DNA of 64,000 bases from Prevotella sp. (GTDB taxonomy: Bacteria; Bacteroidota; Bacteroidia; Bacteroidales; Bacteroidaceae). Positions 59,444 through 64,000 of this stretch are shown here, one piece after another. Where the stretch lies: the NCBI GenBank assembly GCA_017449675.1, contig JAFTFG010000007.1, forward strand, positions 1 through 64,000. Direction: 5' to 3'. A model generated the notes under the pieces. That model saw nothing but the letters and a program-made list of their open reading frames with translations. It made no database searches and was not told the DNA's origin. Both the position numbers and the translations under genes were made by a program. How positions within the stretch are numbered: the stretch's first letter is position 1; every line of letters starts with the position of its first letter.

Positions 59444-61333
59444 ATGCAAAGAATACTGACCATAATTCTTGTCCTGTTGGTGACGGCTCCTGCTGTTGCT
59501 ATTGAAAGTGATGGGGGAATAGATCCTGCATTGAAGGCAGAAAGCAAGCGTCGTGTAGACCATATCCGCGACCTTTATAACTATGATAAGAACGACTCGT
59601 TGATCATACAGGCACACGAAGACTTGAAATTCCACAGCCAGCATGGATTGTGGGAAAACTATTACGACACATGGTTGCATCTGGTGAATACCTATGTGTT
59701 CAGTGGAAAGGTAAATACGGGTTTGCAGGAAGTCAAGCAGATGCATAAGGACGCTGCCGAGCGGAACGACAAATATGGACTTGCCCTTGCCAACTATGCG
59801 ATGGGTAATGCCTATATCAATATGGGGTACACCGATGAGGCGCTCCAATGTTACAGGAAGGGCTTGGGGCATATTCATTCGTTAGAGAAAGTTCCTCATG
59901 TTGTTAATGATGTCTATTCCTATTATTGTGATGCCCTTAATGAGCAGAAAAATTATGGAGAGATGAAAAAAGTCACTGCCCAATGGAGAAAGTTTCTGGA
60001 GCAGCAGACTTCTGATGGTAATAAACTCAACAGGGTTAGTTATGACGTATGGTGGGCGTACTATTACATCGCCTGTGCTCAATGTGATCTGGGGCTCGGT
60101 CTGCTTGATGATGCGGAGAAAGATCTTGATGAGACAGACAAACGTTCGGAAGGCAGTGGAGAGTTTATTCCAATGAGTGTGTTGTATTATCGTGCTCAAC
60201 TCTATCTTCAGCGGAAGGATTACCAAAAAGCCATTGATTTTAATGACCGTCGCTACCAAAAGAGCAAGGGCTATGACGATAAGTCGTCCATGGTACTGAT
60301 CTACAAGCAGCGTGCAGAGATACTCGATGGACTTGGACGTTATCAGGAGGCTGTACAGATGTATAGGAACCTGCATGAGTTGAAGGACTCCATCTACAAG
60401 CGGGATGCTCGTACGCAGATCAATGAGTTGAGTGCTCTCTTCCATGTCAATGAGTTAGAGATGGAACAACGACTTACCCGTAGCAGGAACATGATGAATA
60501 CGGCGGTTGTCATTGCCATTGCTCTGGCACTGCTGGTTGGCTACTGGTATTGGATGAACCGCAGGTTGAAGAGAAAGAATGCGGAACTTGCCGAGATGAG
60601 TCGCCAATTAACCGAGAAGAACGAGGAACTGACTATTGCCCTCGACCATGCGGGAGAGTCAGACCGCATGAAGACCAATTTCATCAAGAATGTCTCTCAT
60701 GAGATACGGACACCGTTGAATATCCTCTCGGGCTTCTCTCAGATGTTGGCGATGCCAGATGCCGACCTTCCTGTAGAGGTACGGCAGGAGGCGAGTCTGA
60801 AGATACAGGAGAATACCAACCGTATCACGACACTCATCAACCAGTTGCTTGCTCTTTCGGAAACCAACAGCCGTACCCATATCGAGCGTTCTGATTCTCT
60901 GAGTGTCAGTATGCTGTGTGCTAATGCGATAACGATGAGCGGTGTCGCTGATAAACCGGACTATCATTTTGATTTTGTCATGGAATCTGTTGATGACCTG
61001 GTCATCCAGACCTCAGCGCATTATGCGACATCGGCTCTTGCCCATCTGTTGGGGAATGCGTTGAAGTTCACCCCCTCGGGTGGCACGGTTCGCCTGCATT
61101 GTACGTTAGAGGACGGCTTTGTCAAGATGACGGTGGAGGATACCGGCTGTGGTGTTCCTGCGGACAAGGCGGAGGATATTTTCAGGGAGTTCGTCCAACT
61201 TGACGAGTTTAAGGACGGCGTGGGTATCGGACTTCCTTTGAGCCGTAATGTGGCACGTCGCCTTGGCGGTGATGTCGTCCTTGACACCAGTTATACCGGG
61301 GGAGCGAGATTTATCCTCACATTGCCAGTATAA
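59444..61333 (+). CDS. TPR-containing sensor histidine kinase
   Basis: 629 residues with a signal peptide (MQRILTIILVLLVTAPAVA). Periplasmic TPR-like repeats run from about 40 to 330 (LANYAMGNAYINMGYTDEAL, YQEAVQMYRNL). One membrane helix (VVIAIALALLVGYWYW) follows, then HisKA with His near 421 in KNVSHEIRTPLNILSGF, and the ATPase boxes LLGNALKFTPS, DTGCGVPADK and GVGIGLPLSR. It has no receiver or output domain. It is in the same direction as the GH genes with 7 bp between, so it may report on the locus. The last stop is followed by a strong terminator. Confidence 0.88.
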   Translation: MQRILTIILVLLVTAPAVAIESDGGIDPALKAESKRRVDHIRDLYNYDKNDSLIIQAHEDLKFHSQHGLWENYYDTWLHLVNTYVFSGKVNTGLQEVKQMHKDAAERNDKYGLALANYAMGNAYINMGYTDEALQCYRKGLGHIHSLEKVPHVVNDVYSYYCDALNEQKNYGEMKKVTAQWRKFLEQQTSDGNKLNRVSYDVWWAYYYIACAQCDLGLGLLDDAEKDLDETDKRSEGSGEFIPMSVLYYRAQLYLQRKDYQKAIDFNDRRYQKSKGYDDKSSMVLIYKQRAEILDGLGRYQEAVQMYRNLHELKDSIYKRDARTQINELSALFHVNELEMEQRLTRSRNMMNTAVVIAIALALLVGYWYWMNRRLKRKNAELAEMSRQLTEKNEELTIALDHAGESDRMKTNFIKNVSHEIRTPLNILSGFSQMLAMPDADLPVEVRQEASLKIQENTNRITTLINQLLALSETNSRTHIERSDSLSVSMLCANAITMSGVADKPDYHFDFVMESVDDLVIQTSAHYATSALAHLLGNALKFTPSGGTVRLHCTLEDGFVKMTVEDTGCGVPADKAEDIFREFVQLDEFKDGVGIGLPLSRNVARRLGGDVVLDTSYTGGARFILTLPV

Positions 61334-61365
61334 GAAGGATGTGATACAACACATTCTTCTTTTTG
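61333..61365 (+). terminator. Terminator of the GH31/kinase transcript
   Basis: AGAAGGATGTG pairs with CACATTCTTCT (61333-61343 with 61350-61360), eleven pairs with one G-U. The loop is ATACAA and TTTT follows at 61361-61364. Confidence 0.85.
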
Positions 61366-61384
61366 TTTCAGAATGAAAAGAGAA

Positions 61385-61771
61385 CTATCCTTTCTCTTTC
61401 TCAAATTTCAGATCTTGGTAGAGTTCTGGACTGCCTCCACTGCTCTCTGGCAGGAAGTGGAGGCGGACACCACGGATGTGCTTCTTCGCCTTGAAATCCT
61501 TGGGGTCATCCACTTTCTCACTCTCTATCTCCAACTTCATCGTTCCCCAGGTATATAATTTCACCTTGTCCCCCTGTCTGAGATGATAGTTAATGACATG
61601 GGAGAGTCCCATCATAATGGTGGTGACGGCACCCTCGTCAATGCCGTCACGTAAGGCTACTTCCCTGATAATCTCGTCGCTGCTGACTGTCCTGTGATGG
61701 ATAGTCTTTGCCTTATACTTGCCGAAGGTAGGTAGTTTCGGCTTGGTCTCTTTCACTAATTTGTATTTCAT
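61385..61771 (-). CDS. HU/IHF-like DNA-binding protein (HU-HIG type)
   Basis: 128 residues. A basic N-terminus (KPKLPTFGKYKAKTIHHRT) precedes an HU-like core: VSSDEIIREVALRDGIDEGA, IMMGLSHVINYHLRQGDKV and LYTWGTMKLEIESEKV, then a basic C-terminus. This is the extended HU family of Bacteroidota. It binds and bends DNA without much sequence preference. It is read toward the kinase terminator; no promoter motif of standard form was seen upstream. Confidence 0.85.
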   Translation of the reverse strand: MKYKLVKETKPKLPTFGKYKAKTIHHRTVSSDEIIREVALRDGIDEGAVTTIMMGLSHVINYHLRQGDKVKLYTWGTMKLEIESEKVDDPKDFKAKKHIRGVRLHFLPESSGGSPELYQDLKFEKEKG

Positions 61772-62094
61772 ATCTTCTTCTGCTTATGGCGGTAGAGGTA
61801 ACTCATACGAAATTGCATCATAATAGTTCGTTTGGTAGGTTAAACAATGAAGGTTACTCCTATCTGACAGCAAATAACGTGCCAACTTTTTATCAAATTC
61901 TCTAGAGAATTGACCCGAAAAAGAGGCACTTTCCAGCCCGTTAGGTGCCTGCAAACGCTCCAATTCTCTAGAGAATTCAATCACCATCTAGGCACTTCCA
62001 CCTGGTTCCCTCTAGGGAAGCACGGCATCACAACCTTATGACGACCTTGAAAAGGTTGCATATGCGGTGGCTATCGGTGTTTTTGCTTTCACTA
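61772..62094. other. Intergenic region rich in palindromes
   Basis: It contains two 16-bp perfect palindromes AATTCTCTAGAGAATT (61896-61911 and 61962-61977), AGGCAC/GTGCCT arms between them, TCCCTCTAGGGA further on, and an AACCTT/AAGGTT pair (about 62033-62057). The small open frame 61784-61987 (minus) is made of these repeats and is not called as a gene. Confidence 0.65.
61896..61977. repeat. 66-bp direct duplication carrying two identical palindromes
   Basis: AATTCTCTAGAGAATT at 61896-61911 recurs exactly at 61962-61977, 66 bp on. An AGGCACTT(T)CCA block recurs 67 bp on (61924 and 61991), so the whole unit was duplicated and then diverged. Confidence 0.85.
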
Positions 62095-62123
62095 AGAAGC
62101 CTGAGCATATCGCCCAGGCTTCT
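62095..62123 (-). terminator. Terminator of the porin/symporter transcript
   Basis: AGAAGCCTG pairs with CAGGCTTCT (62095-62103 with 62115-62123). It starts 5 bp after the symporter stop on the minus strand. Confidence 0.72.
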
Positions 62124-62128
62124 TTAAG

Positions 62129-63652
62129 TTATTTGTAGCATTCGAAAATCTTGTCGACTGTCTCACGGTTCATCTTGGGAGACAGCAGACTGACAATCCA
62201 CACCACAGGGAAACCGCCTACCATAGCGATGGCTCCGCAGTTGATGGGGTTGATGGGATTACCGATGAGCATGTTGACAACGGTGATGCCTACGCCCCAG
62301 ATGAAGCAGGCCCATACACTGGCAGTCGTCACTCCACGCCAGTAGAGCCCCAACATAAACGGTGCGAGGAAGGCACCGGCCAGTGCACCCCATGAGATAC
62401 CCATCAGTTGGGCGATGAAGGTGGGCGGATTGAGGGCGATGAGCAGGGAGATGGCGATGAAGAACATGATGAGTACACGCATCACTACCACCTTACGACG
62501 CTCAATCTTCTCTGCAACGGTATCGTCAATGGTGCCTTCCTCTACCTCACCAGGCAGTGATTTCTTGTCACGATAGATCAGGTCGAGGGTCATCGTACTA
62601 CTAGAGGTAAGTACCAGTGATGCCAGTGTTGACATCGAGGCAGAGAGAACCAAGAGGACAACGAGGGCAATCAGGATGTCGGGTAGGGTGACGAGCATGG
62701 AGGGTACGATACTGTCGAAGGCCAGTTTACCGTTAGGCAGTACGGGGGGCATCCCAAACAGTCGTCCGAATCCTCCGAGGAAATAACAGCCGCCAGCCAC
62801 GATGAAGGCAAAAACGGTAGAAATGATGGTACCGCGACGGATGGCACTCTCATCGGTGATGGAATAGAACTTACCCACCATCTGTGGCAGTCCCCATGTA
62901 CCTAAGGAGGTCAGTATGACGACACCTAACAGTCCCCAGGGGTCCGGCCCGAACCAGGTTGCGAAACTGCCATTCACGGCAGGATTGGTATCAGAGGGGA
63001 GTGCCGCCATCTTCTCTACAGCTTGGAAGAGACCACCTTGTACGTTGAGGACGGCGATGATGACAGCCACAATACCGAAGAGCATGATGATACCCTGTAT
63101 GAAGTCATTCATGGCTGTCGCTTTATAACCGCCGAGGATCACATAGACAGCGGTGAGGATGGCCATGATCACCACGCAATACTCATAGGGAACACCGAAT
63201 CCCATCTCGAAGAGCGTGGAGATACCTTTATACACTCCTGCGGTATAGGGTATTAAGAAGACAAAGGCGATGATGGAGGCTGCCACACGCAGACCCTGAT
63301 CACTGAAACGCGTTCCGAAGAAATCAGGCATGGTACGCGACTCGATATGCTGGGTCATCAACTTGGTACGGCGGCCTAGGATCATCCAGGCGAGAAGGGA
63401 GCCGATGACGGCATTACCCACACCGATCCAGGTACTGGAGAGTCCGTATTTCCATCCGAACTGTCCGGCATAGCCTACGAAGACAACAGCCGAGAAATAG
63501 GAGGTGCCGTAGGCGAAGGCTGTCAGCCAAGGACCAACGGAGCGTCCACCCAATACGAAACCGTCAACACTACTGGCCTGTTTGCGGGAGTAGAGTCCCA
63601 CACCTACCATCACGACCAGGAAGATGATGGTCAGGAGTACTTTGATAAACAT
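62129..63652 (-). CDS. Sodium:solute symporter (SSS family)
   Basis: 507 residues, about 13 membrane segments. The family marks are VGLYSRKQASSVDGFVLGGR, YSITDESAIRRG and SASMSTLASLVLTSSSTMTL, with Ser/Thr residues likely at the sodium site. Shape and length match proline- or pantothenate-type symporters; the substrate is unknown. It lies 19 bp after the porin fragment on the same strand, suggesting joint uptake across both membranes. Confidence 0.88.
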   Translation of the reverse strand: MFIKVLLTIIFLVVMVGVGLYSRKQASSVDGFVLGGRSVGPWLTAFAYGTSYFSAVVFVGYAGQFGWKYGLSSTWIGVGNAVIGSLLAWMILGRRTKLMTQHIESRTMPDFFGTRFSDQGLRVAASIIAFVFLIPYTAGVYKGISTLFEMGFGVPYEYCVVIMAILTAVYVILGGYKATAMNDFIQGIIMLFGIVAVIIAVLNVQGGLFQAVEKMAALPSDTNPAVNGSFATWFGPDPWGLLGVVILTSLGTWGLPQMVGKFYSITDESAIRRGTIISTVFAFIVAGGCYFLGGFGRLFGMPPVLPNGKLAFDSIVPSMLVTLPDILIALVVLLVLSASMSTLASLVLTSSSTMTLDLIYRDKKSLPGEVEEGTIDDTVAEKIERRKVVVMRVLIMFFIAISLLIALNPPTFIAQLMGISWGALAGAFLAPFMLGLYWRGVTTASVWACFIWGVGITVVNMLIGNPINPINCGAIAMVGGFPVVWIVSLLSPKMNRETVDKIFECYK

Positions 63653-63671
63653 GGTGTTGTTATTTAGTTTT

Positions 63672-64000
63672 TTAATGTTTGATCTTCTTACCTGTATAGT
63701 CGAGGCGAATCTGCATCTGGGCCATCACGGCGTGGTTGGCACCGTGTGTGAAGACTCCATTGGCGAGGTAGGCACTCTTATAAACATACTGTACCTGTAT
63801 ACGGCACTTACGGAAGAACCAGTATTGTAGACCTGCGATCGCCTTGTGCTGATCCATGCCCAGGGAGGTGTTGAAGTTGAAAAAATCATAGGATCCTACA
63901 AACTCCAGTCGTTTCCACAGGGGGATGGCACCTGTCAGATAGGCACCGCGACTGGTGGCATTACCGTCCTTACCCTCCAGATATTCGCCATGTAGGTTGA
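63672..64000 (-). CDS. Porin, C-terminal part (cut by window edge)
   Basis: About 109 residues reach the right edge; the start is outside. The sequence alternates strand residues and ends in an aromatic-basic terminus (HAVMAQMQIRLDYTGKK), the pattern of outer-membrane barrels of the phosphate-selective porin O/P group (GAYLTGAIPLWKRLEFVGSY, YWFFRKCRIQVQYVYKS). It precedes the symporter in the same transcript. Confidence 0.65.
   Translation of the reverse strand, partial: NLHGEYLEGKDGNATSRGAYLTGAIPLWKRLEFVGSYDFFNFNTSLGMDQHKAIAGLQYWFFRKCRIQVQYVYKSAYLANGVFTHGANHAVMAQMQIRLDYTGKKIKH

Noticed and set aside
61784..61987. 67-residue protein on the minus strand
   Set aside because: It is built from the duplicated palindromes and has no similarity or promoter that I can see.

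Overview
The window is from a Bacteroidota genome of Prevotella type (order Bacteroidales). Four things point there: promoters of the form TAnnTTTG with almost no Shine-Dalgarno sequences; lipoproteins, Reg_prop/YYY sensors, DUF5686 and DUF2723 proteins; polysaccharide-degrading loci; and a rhamnose and inositol gene set typical of gut or rumen Prevotellaceae. Both ends cut genes: the tail of a TauE/SafE permease at the left and the C-terminal part of a porin at the right. No rRNA, tRNA or CRISPR array was found.

Layout. 0.2-7.3 kb: a 22-bp tandem repeat; a secreted GH43 enzyme joined to a yjbQ remnant; an acyltransferase; a deleted alpha/beta-hydrolase; a coupled flavodoxin/hydrolase pair; and an aldo/keto reductase. 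The last two transcription units share a duplicated operator. 7.5-14.2 kb: an accessory, decaying region with AT-rich secreted proteins, three copies or fragments of one AraC gene, remnants of an AAA ATPase, a PIN toxin and a zeta-like toxin with two intact-looking antitoxin genes, a 41-bp-period palindromic array and a strongly structured RNA candidate. 14.3-18.3 kb: ATP-grasp/esterase pair, aminotransferase and SDR. 18.3-25.3 kb: L-rhamnose catabolism (mutarotase, GH28, RhaB, AraA-fold isomerase, MFS porter, RhaD). 25.3-37.0 kb, minus strand: polysaccharide deacetylase, DUF2723 glycosyltransferase-like protein, two membrane proteins, purD, serB, S9 peptidase and THUMP methyltransferase. 37.1-46.1 kb: sensor kinase, ATP-grasp-like protein, HAD phosphatase, myo-inositol-phosphate synthase, DUF5686 outer-membrane protein, nucleotidyltransferase, CDP-alcohol phosphatidyltransferase and LuxR-type regulator, read here as an inositol-lipid cluster. 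46.2-61.3 kb: LacI regulator, GH5, degenerate Reg_prop sensor, GH31 with PA14, GH2, second GH31 and TPR kinase, read as a xyloglucan side-chain and backbone locus. 61.4-64 kb: HU-like protein, palindromic intergenic region, sodium symporter and porin.

The strongest biological stories are four. First, an inositol-lipid cluster that looks like a CDP-inositol route rather than the Bacteroides thetaiotaomicron PIP route. Second, a rhamnose operon whose only isomerase has the L-arabinose-isomerase metal-ligand pattern. Third, an AraC-type operator duplicated with identical geometry at two promoters. Fourth, an island of recently broken toxin-antitoxin and regulator genes beside an unexplained structured RNA and repeat arrays. 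All assignments are from reading the sequence; no database search was run.
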